From Aureisphaera galaxeae (GTDB lineage Bacteria; Bacteroidota; Bacteroidia; Flavobacteriales; Flavobacteriaceae), in NCBI RefSeq assembly GCF_028561275.1, contig NZ_JAQQTF010000019.1, positions 248,001 through 312,000 of the forward strand: DNA of 64,000 nucleotides. Reading direction: 5' to 3'. Each line of letters begins with the position of its first letter. Within the stretch, counting starts at the first letter, position 1. The notes under the pieces are model-generated. The model did no database searches. It saw only the letters and a program-made list of their open reading frames with translations, and was not told the DNA's origin. Positions 41,869 to 51,318 of the stretch are shown piece after piece. The position numbers and the translations under genes were made by a program.

Positions 41869-43485
41869 TTATACTTCACTGTCCATAACATCCGTCACCA
41901 CATAATACCGTGGGTCGTCCACGTTATTCTGTATGATGGTTTCAAACTCCGGATTCCATTTAAGCAATAGATGTTTACAATCCGGGCTTAAATGGGTAAG
42001 GGTTACTTTCTTACCCTCCGCTATGTATTTGTTGGCAATATTTCGAAGCGCTTCCACACCCGAATGATCACTTACTTTAGATTCTATAAAATCGATCTCT
42101 ACGTTATCTGGATCGTTCTTTACATCGAACTTGCTATTAAACGTCTGGGTAGATCCAAAAAACAAAGGTCCCCAAATTTCATATACCTTGGTTCCGTCTT
42201 CTTTTAGGCGCTTACGCGCACGAATTCTAGTGGCATTCTTCCAGGCAAAAGTCAATGCACTCATAATTACCCCAGCAATTACCGCAATTGCTAAGTCCTG
42301 CCAAACGGTAATGGCCGAAACAGCAATTAGAACAAAGGCATCGCTTTTCGGGATTTTATGAAGAATCCGGAAACTACTCCAAGCAAAGGTTCCAATCACT
42401 ACCATAAACATCACACCCACTAAGGCAGCGATAGGAATCTGCTCGATAAGGGGTGCTCCAAACAGCACAAAACAAAGTAGACCTATAGCCGCAATGGTTC
42501 CTGAAAGACGTCCACGTCCCCCAGAATTGATATTAATGATCGATTGCCCGATCATGGCACAACCTCCCATACCTCCAAAAAGTCCATTGATGATGTTCGC
42601 CCCTCCTTGGGCTACACATTCACGATTTCCACTTCCACGGGTTTCTGTCATTTCATCGATGAGGTTAAGTGTCATCAAGGACTCAATAAGTCCAATGGCG
42701 GCTAATATTCCCGCATAGGATAGCACTTCCCAGATATGTCCGCTCATGGTATGGAATAAGGTAAAGATCTGATCCTGAAATGTAGGAAGCCCTCCTTGTA
42801 AGCCTTGACCTCCACCGTCGCGAATAAAGGAACCTACTGTGCTTACATCAATTTTTCCGAAGATGGCAATCGCAGCCACAACTACAATAGCTGTTAAGGC
42901 AGCTGGAACTTTCTTAGTCAACTTGGGCAATAGAAACATGATTGCCATGGTAAGTCCCACGAGGCCTAGCATGAGCCAAAGGGAAGCACCTTGCATCCAT
43001 TGCATTTCACCGTTTACTTTTTCTTTGAATAACCCGAGCTGGGAGAGAAAGATCACAATGGCCAGCCCGTTTACAAATCCCATCATTACAGGGTGAGGAA
43101 TGAGTCTCACAAATTTTCCCAGGCGTAGTACCCCAGCCAGAATCTGAATTCCACCCACAATGAGCAGCGTTATGAATAACCACTGTAGCCCTAAATTTTC
43201 AACGGGTTGGGCCAGTTCCATTCCTACTTCATTTCCTTTTTTGATTAAGTGAACCATCACTACCGCCATGGCTCCTGTGGCACCGCTAATCATTCCTGGG
43301 CGTCCTCCAAATAGGGCGGTAATAATCCCCATCATAAAAGCTCCGTAGAGTCCTACAAGCGGATCGATCCCTGCAACAAAGGCAAAGGCAACAGCTTCAG
43401 GTACAAGGGCTAGGGCAACAGTAAGCCCGGATAAGATGTCATTCTTTGGGTTCTGGGTAAAGTTCTTGATGGTCTTTTGTAACAT
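41869..43485 (-). CDS. SulP (SLC26) family anion transporter with STAS domain
   Basis: A 538-residue inner-membrane anion transporter. NDILSGLTVALALVPEAVAF near 14-33 is the SulP signature, and FGGRPGMISGATGAMAVV near 59-76 the second. Then come GFVNGLAIVIFLSQLGLF near 135-152 and GGMGGCAMIGQSIININSGG near 305-324, followed by more helices. A C-terminal STAS domain covers about 440-535. Substrate may be sulfate, bicarbonate or another anion; the sequence does not decide. No cysteine or PAPS genes lie beside it, and a bicarbonate role like BicA is equally likely. A TATCTTTG -7 element lies just upstream. Confidence 0.88.
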   Translation of the reverse strand: MLQKTIKNFTQNPKNDILSGLTVALALVPEAVAFAFVAGIDPLVGLYGAFMMGIITALFGGRPGMISGATGAMAVVMVHLIKKGNEVGMELAQPVENLGLQWLFITLLIVGGIQILAGVLRLGKFVRLIPHPVMMGFVNGLAIVIFLSQLGLFKEKVNGEMQWMQGASLWLMLGLVGLTMAIMFLLPKLTKKVPAALTAIVVVAAIAIFGKIDVSTVGSFIRDGGGQGLQGGLPTFQDQIFTLFHTMSGHIWEVLSYAGILAAIGLIESLMTLNLIDEMTETRGSGNRECVAQGGANIINGLFGGMGGCAMIGQSIININSGGRGRLSGTIAAIGLLCFVLFGAPLIEQIPIAALVGVMFMVVIGTFAWSSFRILHKIPKSDAFVLIAVSAITVWQDLAIAVIAGVIMSALTFAWKNATRIRARKRLKEDGTKVYEIWGPLFFGSTQTFNSKFDVKNDPDNVEIDFIESKVSDHSGVEALRNIANKYIAEGKKVTLTHLSPDCKHLLLKWNPEFETIIQNNVDDPRYYVVTDVMDSEV

Positions 43486-43504
43486 AGCGCCAAATTAAAG
43501 GGCG

Positions 43505-43512
43505 CAAAGATA
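43505..43512 (-). promoter_or_regulatory. Promoter -7 element for the SulP gene
   Basis: On the minus strand TATCTTTG (plus-strand CAAAGATA at 43505-43512) matches TAnnTTTG, about 20 bases before the SulP start at 43485. No TTG is found at ideal spacing. Confidence 0.5.
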
Positions 43513-43545
43513 GTTTTTTGGAAGGGATTTTAGATGAGGACAAGG

Positions 43546-44751
43546 TTATTTCTTATACCATTCGGAATTTTCATAATCACCCCTTCTCGAAGCCACCTCA
43601 CGATTCTTCATAATAAGATGGTTTCTGTCCACTTTTTTGCTTCTATACCCCAATAAATGAAAGAAGTCCTTTGTGAAAAAACGTGCTAACTTAAGGTTTA
43701 CAATGAGCGAATCTTTCCGTTCCGATTTCCAACGTACCCCAGGCAAAAGGGTTAAATACCTGTCGAAACCCATTTTGCGAAGAAAGGCCGAAAGACGAAG
43801 GAATACCTTTGGAATCGTACGAATAATAAAAAAACCGTCAGTACCCTGACTTTGGTATAAAGGCATAAATATATGCCCACTTTGAGGCGCATGTACTTTT
43901 TCACCCTGGTAGTTGGCCAATTCTTGCCCTTTCCTAATCTTCTGAAAATTCACATAGCCAGGATTCATTGTAAAGTCATGTCCCCGCGGTAGGCCGAAAT
44001 GATCGAAAATCTCGTAAAAAGAAGGACTAAAAGGAGTGTTTTTGGCCAATACCTGCAGATAATGATGATAGTCGATATCTTCTCTTGAAACCGATTGGGT
44101 AAATACCAAACTTAAATACGAAAATGCAAGGTGATTTTCTACCGAAGCTTTGTTGTCATGTTGCCCCCCTTCAAACCCAAACGCCACATAACCCAATTCG
44201 TTCACATAGCTAAGAATGGGCCCTTCCAGATATTCTTCTATACCCAAAATAATGGGAACGGGGTATTGAGAAGTGAATTTTCGATTCAGCAGATTGTCGT
44301 TTACCGTAATAAAAGGAAGTGTCTCGCTGGACGTGGTATGTAAATCGAAAAAATAATAGGGACCTGTTTCAGATTCCAATATAGTCTCGAAACACCGATA
44401 TAGATCCACTTGTTCCTCCCTGTCCATATTCAATGGAGTGCCATTGGAATTCAAAAATTGCTTCACTTGATCGAAAGACCATAAACGATTTAGGTCCTCT
44501 TTTTCAAATCTTTTTCCATTTCGAAGGGCTCCAAGATTTCCAGCTATGGCATAAATACTTCCTCGCACTGAAATCTGTTTTGATTTCAATTCATCCATAA
44601 GCTGATGCAGCGCAAAGACACCGGCCGGTTCATTGCCATGGATTCCTCCAAGAAATACAATGGTAGGACCAGGAAGCGATCCCTTTACCTTGCCAATAAC
44701 GCGCTGTACTTCTATAGAACGGTCCAGCGGTTTACTATACAGTTGCACCAT
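43546..44751 (-). CDS. Succinylglutamate desuccinylase/aspartoacylase-like zinc hydrolase
   Basis: A 401-residue zinc amidohydrolase of the AstE/AspA branch of the M14-like fold. FLGGIHGNEPAGVFALHQL near 33-51 contains the zinc ligands His38 and Glu41; DLHTTSSE near 140-147 holds the third His, and GFEGGQHDN near 194-202 the catalytic Glu. The last 100 residues are basic and lack known motifs. It removes an acyl group from an amide; the real substrate is unknown. I start it at ATG 44751 rather than TTG 44757. The start lies within the 3' end of the GCS2-CBS gene, a coupled arrangement that suggests it acts on the product of that ligase. Confidence 0.84.
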   Translation of the reverse strand: MVQLYSKPLDRSIEVQRVIGKVKGSLPGPTIVFLGGIHGNEPAGVFALHQLMDELKSKQISVRGSIYAIAGNLGALRNGKRFEKEDLNRLWSFDQVKQFLNSNGTPLNMDREEQVDLYRCFETILESETGPYYFFDLHTTSSETLPFITVNDNLLNRKFTSQYPVPIILGIEEYLEGPILSYVNELGYVAFGFEGGQHDNKASVENHLAFSYLSLVFTQSVSREDIDYHHYLQVLAKNTPFSPSFYEIFDHFGLPRGHDFTMNPGYVNFQKIRKGQELANYQGEKVHAPQSGHIFMPLYQSQGTDGFFIIRTIPKVFLRLSAFLRKMGFDRYLTLLPGVRWKSERKDSLIVNLKLARFFTKDFFHLLGYRSKKVDRNHLIMKNREVASRRGDYENSEWYKK

Positions 44752-46612
44752 GGTCAAATTGAATTACATCCTTTATGGTTATGATACCCACCAATTCTTT
44801 TTCGCGTACTACGGGAAGGCAACCAAATTCATTTTGTTTCATGATTCCAATGGCTTCAGAAATTGGAGTTTCCGGGACAACGGTTGTCACATTTTTTTCC
44901 ATGATTTCTTCCACGGTTTTTAGGGAGTTTTCGGCGGGTTCGGCCTCGTGTCTTTTCATATGGGTCCAAGTGAGTATGCCCGAAATTTCATTGTCCTGAT
45001 TTTTTACGGGGACATGATGTATGTTTTTCCATTGCATGATACGGACTGCAAGATTGGCCAGATCGTTCTCTTGCACCGTGAATAATTGGGTAGACATGAT
45101 GTGCCCTACCAGATGGGAAGATTTGGCCAAATCGTTTTCTATAGGTACGCTAGGCCAATCATTGACGGGCTTTCCACTTTCTTGATTCTGGTACAAAGCT
45201 TTGGTCAACATTCTAAGGGCATCGTCTTTCTTCATTATTTGATTGAGTTTACGGTAGTTGGTAATGATCCATTGTGAGCCTGTTATTCCTCGCGCCCGAT
45301 TCTCAATAATTCTCAGGTATTTTTGAATACTACCCTTATCAATCCCCATCTTTTCCAAACCTTGGTAGGCGATGGGCAAAAGTTCAATAAGAATAAGGTC
45401 TTTCACCGAAATGGGCCTTCCCATCCAACTTAATACCGAATACTTTCCGGTTCTAGCAGCTTTTATAAAATTTGCCTTAGCCTCCCTAAAATCCATAACC
45501 GAAGGCATATCATCAAACTTTTTGGGACGTCCCATCATTAGTCCTACCCAAAAAGCAAACGTCGCCATCTCGTCCAAAGTCGTAGGGCCCGAAGGGATGT
45601 GCCTATTTTCTATCCGGATATGCGGTTTACCACCACCTACACCATAACAGGGTCTGTTCCATTTATAAATGGTTCCATTGTGAATGTTTAGTGCATGAAG
45701 CTTCGGGATATGACCATTTTTGATCATTTCCAAAGAATTGGTTTCAATTTCACGGGAAAGTATTACCTCGTGTTGTGCCACATCGTTTTTAAAGATTTCC
45801 GCAATGGAGCCCTTTTCCCAATCCGTTCCGAATGAAACACGGGCTTGTTGGTTTTTCAGGGCATAGGAGGAATGCCTCGTGTCTATACTTTGCTGAAACA
45901 GAGCCACACGGGTCTCATGCCATAGCTCTCTGCCCAATAATAATGGGGAGTTGGTACTAATCCCCAAAATGGGTCCTGAGATGGCCTGCGCCCAATTAAA
46001 GCTTGAAATGAAATCATGGGGAGGCACCTGCAAGTGCATCTGAAAACTTGTGTTGCAAGCTTCAAACAACACAGAGTCGTGAATTAAGGTAAGATCGTCC
46101 ACTCCCTTAATATGGAGCGTAAAATCATCCCCTCGCAGCTCTTTCAGCATATCGTTCAGTGCCCAATAACGCTGATGTGGGGTCATATAGTGGAACTCCA
46201 ATTCCTTCTTACTTATGGTAGGTAGAATCCCCGTAAGTAACACCTTTGCATCGTATTCCTTTGCCGCTTCGGCGGCCTTTTGGAGCAGGTTTTTTAATTG
46301 ACTTTCAACCTTTTCAAAACAATCCCCTTTCAGTTCTATAGGATCTAGGTTGATTTCCAAGTTAAAAAGGGCCAGTTCGGTTGTGAAGTGAGGATCGTTA
46401 ATGGCACTTAATATTTCCTCCGCCTTATTGGAAGGTCGCCAATGTCTGGTAACCAAACAGAATTCTTGTTCGGAACCAATACGGACAATATCATCTTCAA
46501 TCAGTCCCTTTTCCAACATCAGTTCCAGCGCATCAATATCGCTTAGAAGATGTTTAATAAATTCCGCGCGGCCTTTATCGTGAAGGCCTGTCTTTACTTT
46601 TTGTTCTCCCAT
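44735..46612 (-). CDS. GCS2-type glutamate-cysteine ligase domain fused to CBS pair
   Basis: A 625-residue fusion. Residues about 40-420 form a GCS2 carboxylate-amine ligase domain: RIGSEQEFCLV near 45-55 provides acidic metal ligands, FNLEINLDPIEL near 84-95 follows, and GGGKPHIRIENRHIPSGPTT near 325-344 closes the ATP site. Residues about 505-620 carry two CBS motifs (IMSTQLFTVQENDLA, then IMEKNVTTVVPETPISEAIG and a final LVGIITIKDVIQF). CBS pairs usually sense adenylates. The enzyme would ligate Glu or another carboxylate to an amine; glutathione synthesis is doubtful because Bacteroidota usually use bacillithiol. The next gene overlaps it by 17 bases. Confidence 0.82.
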   Translation of the reverse strand: MGEQKVKTGLHDKGRAEFIKHLLSDIDALELMLEKGLIEDDIVRIGSEQEFCLVTRHWRPSNKAEEILSAINDPHFTTELALFNLEINLDPIELKGDCFEKVESQLKNLLQKAAEAAKEYDAKVLLTGILPTISKKELEFHYMTPHQRYWALNDMLKELRGDDFTLHIKGVDDLTLIHDSVLFEACNTSFQMHLQVPPHDFISSFNWAQAISGPILGISTNSPLLLGRELWHETRVALFQQSIDTRHSSYALKNQQARVSFGTDWEKGSIAEIFKNDVAQHEVILSREIETNSLEMIKNGHIPKLHALNIHNGTIYKWNRPCYGVGGGKPHIRIENRHIPSGPTTLDEMATFAFWVGLMMGRPKKFDDMPSVMDFREAKANFIKAARTGKYSVLSWMGRPISVKDLILIELLPIAYQGLEKMGIDKGSIQKYLRIIENRARGITGSQWIITNYRKLNQIMKKDDALRMLTKALYQNQESGKPVNDWPSVPIENDLAKSSHLVGHIMSTQLFTVQENDLANLAVRIMQWKNIHHVPVKNQDNEISGILTWTHMKRHEAEPAENSLKTVEEIMEKNVTTVVPETPISEAIGIMKQNEFGCLPVVREKELVGIITIKDVIQFDHGATV

Positions 46613-46717
46613 AATAGTGCATCATGCTTACTATGGGAAAAAGATATGGGTATTACGAAACCCAAAATATGACAAAAAGCAGTTTTCGGATGGTACGTTC
46701 GAATCTAAACGGGAAGT

Positions 46718-47710
46718 CTATTTTAAACAGCGGTCTATGGTTTTTCTGAAAATATTAATTCTAATACGCATATTGAGAAGAATGTCATCCAATATCTTTT
46801 GGTATAAGTTTTCATCGAACACCTCCAAAACCTTATCCGTAGGTTTTAGCGGTAATTGCCCTACAGAAGCATAGCTGGAATCGCCTTGTTGATGATCGAA
46901 ATGGGTGTATGCATAATCAATGCTGTCCTCATGCATCGTGTATTTTATTTGATACTGGATATTACCAGTGGATTCACCATTATAGGTATACCAGTACTCC
47001 CAAGCGCCTTGAGCGAAGGTTTCCCCTCCGGTTGCACTTGAGTCCTCCCGTACCTCGATCCCGATGGACGCTGGAATGGTGTTGGTGCAATCGAGTATTT
47101 CACTTTTGCTTGCCGAAGTGTTTTTAATGGGAATACTTCCCTTCACTTCAAGGTAGCCTAATTCGTCTTCCGAGAACTCGATGGCTTGCATAATTTTGCG
47201 TTTTGCAAAAGCATTTTCTTCAGAAATGCTAATCATTTCGCTAAAGAGATACCACTTTTCTTCGAAGGGATATGCATAGAAGGTAAAGTGCTTAAATTTA
47301 TCGTGAGGTATAGCGGCATGAACACCAACCACTTTGGGTAATTCCTTGGATTCTGGAACAGCAACTTTCTCAAACTTCAGGTTTTCCAATCGAAGATCGA
47401 ATATATCCAGTTTGTTAACTTGGTTGAAATAGGGGATCGCGTACATGAGCGGAATGGCCTCTTTATATCGAGCTTTAACACTTTCTATATCTGCTGTGCT
47501 TTGTTTTTGAGCTTCTTCTGGAAGGGTTTCCTTATAGGCCTCGGCAACCTCCATAAAACCTTCCGCAGGTAGAACCAAGGAATACAGTTTCAGACTGTCC
47601 CTGGACATAAACGCCTTGCTTAACGCTTCTCCCAACTCTTGAATGGAATTCGATTGGGCATGTAAAGGAATGATGATGAAAAAAAGAATAATCGCTACAA
47701 AGCTTCTCAT
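46718..47710 (-). CDS. Exported protein of unknown function
   Basis: A 330-residue protein with a signal peptide (1-19, ending LHAQ) and no membrane anchor or lipobox. The N-terminal third is helical and charged (AYKETLPEEAQKQSTADIE). The middle holds HDKFKHFTFYAYPFEEKWYL, then a beta-rich part with EYWYTYNGESTG near 238-249. I do not recognise the family; it reminds of flavobacterial proteins predicted to have a SnoaL/NTF2-like or DUF-type fold, but this cannot be supported here. It ends a three-gene minus-strand run with the 183-residue membrane protein (its ATG lies one base past that gene's stop) and the M14 peptidase upstream. Confidence 0.6.
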   Translation of the reverse strand: MRSFVAIILFFIIIPLHAQSNSIQELGEALSKAFMSRDSLKLYSLVLPAEGFMEVAEAYKETLPEEAQKQSTADIESVKARYKEAIPLMYAIPYFNQVNKLDIFDLRLENLKFEKVAVPESKELPKVVGVHAAIPHDKFKHFTFYAYPFEEKWYLFSEMISISEENAFAKRKIMQAIEFSEDELGYLEVKGSIPIKNTSASKSEILDCTNTIPASIGIEVREDSSATGGETFAQGAWEYWYTYNGESTGNIQYQIKYTMHEDSIDYAYTHFDHQQGDSSYASVGQLPLKPTDKVLEVFDENLYQKILDDILLNMRIRINIFRKTIDRCLK

Positions 47711-48262
47711 TTATATAGTCGAATTATTGGTTTTCGTAAAATAGTGCAACTCACGCTCTAGCTCATATTTCAGTTTTTTAACCGAACGACGCATCATAAA
47801 TCGGAAAAGAACCAAGAAGATAACCGCGTGAAAGACGATAAAGGGTAACGCAATGAGGGCAGGCCTAAGGGTGTCATCGGCTGCCGAAAGGATGATCATG
47901 GCAATGATGCCCAAAGCATAGAAGACGAAAAGCATATAGTGCGAGAATCTGATAACACCCCTGAATGCTGTAAGTTCCATTGAGACTGAAATACCGTTCA
48001 TGGTTTCTTTGAATTTGCCATGGGCAACAGCAAGTCCTTGATTGGGAGAAAACATACGTCTAAGTCGTTTTATTTTGAATTCATTGCCCCATAATTTCCC
48101 CTTCAGTTCTTTTTGCGTAGAAGTAAAGGGTTCAAAAAAATCCGACATTGTGCTGATTTCGCCTATAAGAACATTACGGTGAAAACCTTCAACGAAATCA
48201 TCGCGAGTTATTGGTAATTCTACCTCAAGAGTATCTCTGGGAATCCAGCTTTTTAGACTCAT
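47711..48262 (-). CDS. Two-helix membrane protein, function unknown
   Basis: A 183-residue protein with a soluble N-terminal half (about 1-105) followed by two hydrophobic helices at about 108-127 and 133-153 and a basic tail rich in Lys/Arg (RRSVKKLKYELERELHYF). No family is recognised. MSLKSWIPRDTLEVELPITR at the start suggests a beta-rich domain before the helices. It directly abuts the exported protein (stop-start with no gap) and lies ten bases after the M14 peptidase stop, so the three are probably one transcript. Confidence 0.58.
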   Translation of the reverse strand: MSLKSWIPRDTLEVELPITRDDFVEGFHRNVLIGEISTMSDFFEPFTSTQKELKGKLWGNEFKIKRLRRMFSPNQGLAVAHGKFKETMNGISVSMELTAFRGVIRFSHYMLFVFYALGIIAMIILSAADDTLRPALIALPFIVFHAVIFLVLFRFMMRRSVKKLKYELERELHYFTKTNNSTI

Positions 48263-48272
48263 CTACAGTGTA

Positions 48273-50789
48273 TTACATTTCGTCCCCAAAAAATATCGCA
48301 TTCATCAACAATTTGTTGGTGCCATACCAAAACGCTCGGAAGTTAGTGTTATCGGTAAAATAAATGACTTTTCCCCTTCCTTTACGCCCTGTTTTAAAGG
48401 CGGAGGTATTTGCTAATTCCTCCAAGTTTCCTTTCGAAATATATCCACTTAAAAGGGGAGTGGCAGTATACAAAACAGGGTTGTCATAACTCTGAGCTTC
48501 GGCTTCCAAGAAAATGGTGCTGTTCCTAAAAATAGGAAGGCGATCATTTTTATAACCAAAGGCTACAGGATGGGAACGATCCAATTTAGTTTCGAAAATA
48601 GCACCTCCTATGACCTTGGCACCAAAATAATTTCCGCGATTTTCAAAAGAAATGTTCTTTGCGGTATCCTTTACACTTTTGAACTTCATTTTTAGCAGCT
48701 CATTGCTGTTAAACCATCTTCCGGCGTTTTTATAACCGATAAGTGTACCTCCTTTTTGTACCCAAGTCTTGAGTTTTTCGGCATCTTCTTTATCCAAAGC
48801 ACTTCCCCAACTATTGGGTAAAATAATATCGGTATATCGGCTTAAATCGGTACTTCCAAAACTCTGGGTGTCGAGTTTGGTGATGTGCATGCCATAGCGC
48901 GTATCGAACAAATGCCAAATTTCACCCGCGTCATAAGGATTAATTCCTTCGCCCACCACTAGGGCAACTTTTGGTTGTTCCAAAGCCCTAAATTGGCTAC
49001 TTCCTAAGTCGATTCCCTCGGTTAAACCCGTATTAACTGCAGTGACGGTTACTCCTGTTTCTGAAGCAACGCTATTTAGGAAGGTCCCCAATTCGGAAGC
49101 ATTCAATTCCTGATTTTGTACGGGAATTAAAATCGTTCCATAGTCGTAGTCCTTTCCATTTAAGTTGAATTGCTTCATTCCTACCTTAGCGCGAAGCCCT
49201 TTCCCTAGAATTTTGTTCAAAGCCTTAGGACTATAGTACTCATGCCATTCCATGAGATAGGCATATTGAGAAGTGCTTACCGCCGGAGCTTTGGGCATGG
49301 CTAGATTTGTAACCGCATCCCCAGCTCGCGAAATAGCTACTTCTTCATAGTCCAGGTTAAATGCCAATGGGAAGGTCCAAGCACTCACATCATAAAAGAG
49401 ACTGTCTTGGAAGGAAGTTCGTTTTTCGAACATGGCATTTATCAAACGATGTTGTTTCTGGTTTTTCGGAACGATATAGGCATGTCCCTTTTTATAGTTT
49501 TTTCCATTGGAAGTGAAATCACTTTTCAATTCATGGAATTGAATCTTATGTCGATTCAATATTTCTGCCAAATGATAGGTTTTGGCAGCATCCTTTTCAT
49601 CCCCAAACACAATAGCTCCGCCTTGAGAGGCTTCCCTTCGCGCGTTGGCATAAAAGGTTCTTTGGTAATTGAGCAATTCTTCCCGCATGTTAACGGCAGC
49701 TTCCAAAGTGGACAGGGCGGCTGTAAACTGATTCCGAATGGTAAATGGGAACGTAAGTATGCCATTATCGCTTTCTTGAGCATGTCCACGGGATGAAGCC
49801 TGTTCGAACAATATCCCAATAGCGCCATTGATGTCCGGGAAGGTAGATCCTTTACCGTAGTAGAAATCGTCGAAACTTTCTTCGGTATAATAGAAGCTCC
49901 CTAATTTATTGAATGCATTCGCATGAAATTGTGCAATCATCCCAGTTAGATCCTGATTGCGCTGAGGCGTTAGGGGATGGGTTCGTGACGGAATCCCTGG
50001 TTGAAAAAAGAATGTAGCATTGGTTCCCATTTCATGATGATCTGTTAGAATGTTGGGATACCACTGATGGAAACTGGCAATTCGTGCACGACTTTCGGGC
50101 AACTGCACAGGAAGCCAATCCCGGTTCATGTCGAACCAATAATGATTGGTACGCCCACCCGGCCAAACCTCGTCGTATTCCCGATCATTGGGGTCTGGAT
50201 TAACATTCTTGCTTTTATGAATATTGGCCCAATAGGCAAATCGCTGCAATCCGTCAGGATTCATAGAAGGATCCAAAAGGATAATGGTATTGTTGAGTAA
50301 TTCGTCAATTTTAGACCCTTGGGCGGCGGCCAAATAATAGGCGGCAGCCAAGGCAGCATTGGATCCGCTGGATTCGTTACCGTGAATGGAGAAGCCTTGA
50401 TAGACTACCACTGGCATTGTGGCCGTATTAAGCCCTGCTGAGTTGCCTTCCGTTAAGCTTACATGTTCTTGTCTAATACGATCCAAATTTGCCAAATTGG
50501 AAGGGGACGAAATAGTAAGCAGCCATAAAGGTCGCCCCTCGAAGGTGGTTCCCCGATTTTCGATGTTGATACGATCACTGGCTTCTGCCAATGCTACCAT
50601 GTATTGGGAGAGCTTATCGTGGGTAATATGCCAATCGCCCACTTCATGCCCAATAACCGACTTGGGTGTAGGGATGCTCGGGTTGTACAATACGTCGTTT
50701 GGTAGATAATAATCAAGGTTAACTTGATAGTCTTGGGCGAAAATTACAGAGGTCACCAAGAACAATAATAGATAGGCTTGTTTCATCAT
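48273..50789 (-). CDS. M14-family zinc metallopeptidase with C-terminal GATase1-like domain
   Basis: An 838-residue exported peptidase. The signal peptide is residues 1-18. The M14 zinc-carboxypeptidase domain (about 50-380) has the HxxE ligands H136 and E139 in GFSIHGNESSGSN, then LDPSMNPDGLQRF, WFDMNRDWLP, and LTDHHEMGTN with the third His. The catalytic Glu is probably in ILFEQASSRG. The C-terminal part (about 600-740) looks like a class I glutamine amidotransferase-like domain (DIILPNSWGSALD, LKTWVQKGGTLIGYKN). There is no T9SS tail or lipobox, so it may stay in the periplasm. Large M14 proteins of this build are frequent in flavobacteria and are thought to degrade peptides. Confidence 0.86.
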   Translation of the reverse strand: MMKQAYLLLFLVTSVIFAQDYQVNLDYYLPNDVLYNPSIPTPKSVIGHEVGDWHITHDKLSQYMVALAEASDRINIENRGTTFEGRPLWLLTISSPSNLANLDRIRQEHVSLTEGNSAGLNTATMPVVVYQGFSIHGNESSGSNAALAAAYYLAAAQGSKIDELLNNTIILLDPSMNPDGLQRFAYWANIHKSKNVNPDPNDREYDEVWPGGRTNHYWFDMNRDWLPVQLPESRARIASFHQWYPNILTDHHEMGTNATFFFQPGIPSRTHPLTPQRNQDLTGMIAQFHANAFNKLGSFYYTEESFDDFYYGKGSTFPDINGAIGILFEQASSRGHAQESDNGILTFPFTIRNQFTAALSTLEAAVNMREELLNYQRTFYANARREASQGGAIVFGDEKDAAKTYHLAEILNRHKIQFHELKSDFTSNGKNYKKGHAYIVPKNQKQHRLINAMFEKRTSFQDSLFYDVSAWTFPLAFNLDYEEVAISRAGDAVTNLAMPKAPAVSTSQYAYLMEWHEYYSPKALNKILGKGLRAKVGMKQFNLNGKDYDYGTILIPVQNQELNASELGTFLNSVASETGVTVTAVNTGLTEGIDLGSSQFRALEQPKVALVVGEGINPYDAGEIWHLFDTRYGMHITKLDTQSFGSTDLSRYTDIILPNSWGSALDKEDAEKLKTWVQKGGTLIGYKNAGRWFNSNELLKMKFKSVKDTAKNISFENRGNYFGAKVIGGAIFETKLDRSHPVAFGYKNDRLPIFRNSTIFLEAEAQSYDNPVLYTATPLLSGYISKGNLEELANTSAFKTGRKGRGKVIYFTDNTNFRAFWYGTNKLLMNAIFFGDEM

Positions 50790-50810
50790 AGGAAAATGTA
50801 AGGATTTAAA

Positions 50811-50845
50811 TATAAAAAAACCGCTTCAATTTTTTGAAGCGGTTT
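50811..50845 (-). terminator. Terminator of the DUF3276 gene
   Basis: AAACCGCTTCAA (50818-50829) and TTGAAGCGGTTT (50834-50845) form a 12-base-pair stem around a TTTT loop. On the minus strand the stem is followed by a T-run (plus-strand A's at 50814-50820). It lies just downstream of the PUR-protein gene. Confidence 0.88.
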
Positions 50846-50869
50846 CCATATTTTAAGAGTATTTAGCCA

Positions 50870-51238
50870 TTAAATATCGTCAAAATCGATATCGGTGAAA
50901 CTGGAGGTTTCTGTAGTTTCTTGTGCCGCTACGGCTTCACCATTCTGCTCTTCTCTTTTGTAATCACTCTGATGACGTTCGCTGATAACTTCTTCACCTT
51001 TCTCGTCAATGATGTATTGGATCATTTCGTTAAGGTTGTCCCTGAAGTCCACAAAATCTTCTTTGTACAAATAAATTTTGTGCTTTTTGTAATGAAAAGA
51101 ACCGTCATCATTGGTAAACTTCTTACTTTCTGTAATCGTTAAGTAATAGTCGCCGGCCTTGGTTTCACGTACATCAAAAAAGTAGGTACGTCTCCCAGCT
51201 CGCATTACTTTTGAATATATTTCTTCTTTCTCCATCAT
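50870..51238 (-). CDS. DUF3276 protein (PUR-alpha-like nucleic-acid-binding)
   Basis: A 122-residue protein of the DUF3276/PUR family, the bacterial relatives of PUR-alpha that bind single-stranded DNA or RNA. KEEIYSKVMRAGRRTYFFDV near 3-22, then KAGDYYLTITESKKFT near 27-42 and HKIYLYKEDFVDFRDNLNEM near 53-72 make the PUR repeat. An acidic low-complexity tail follows (TDIDFDDI). BpuR of Borrelia is a studied member. The role in Bacteroidota is not established, but the protein is broadly conserved in the phylum and likely acts in RNA or DNA regulation. A start at the second Met (51235) is equally possible. It has its own terminator. Confidence 0.87.
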   Translation of the reverse strand: MMEKEEIYSKVMRAGRRTYFFDVRETKAGDYYLTITESKKFTNDDGSFHYKKHKIYLYKEDFVDFRDNLNEMIQYIIDEKGEEVISERHQSDYKREEQNGEAVAAQETTETSSFTDIDFDDI

Positions 51239-51318
51239 TTGACTGTCTCTAAATGGTTAATTTTTTGTAAACGTAGAGCCAAAAATCTAAAAAAAAACCT
51301 AATCGGCAAAAGGAAAGA

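Noticed and set aside
44735-46612. Annotation as glutathione-producing glutamate-cysteine ligase (gshA)
   Set aside because: GCS2 domains serve several ligases, the CBS fusion is atypical, and bacillithiol is the expected thiol of this phylum.
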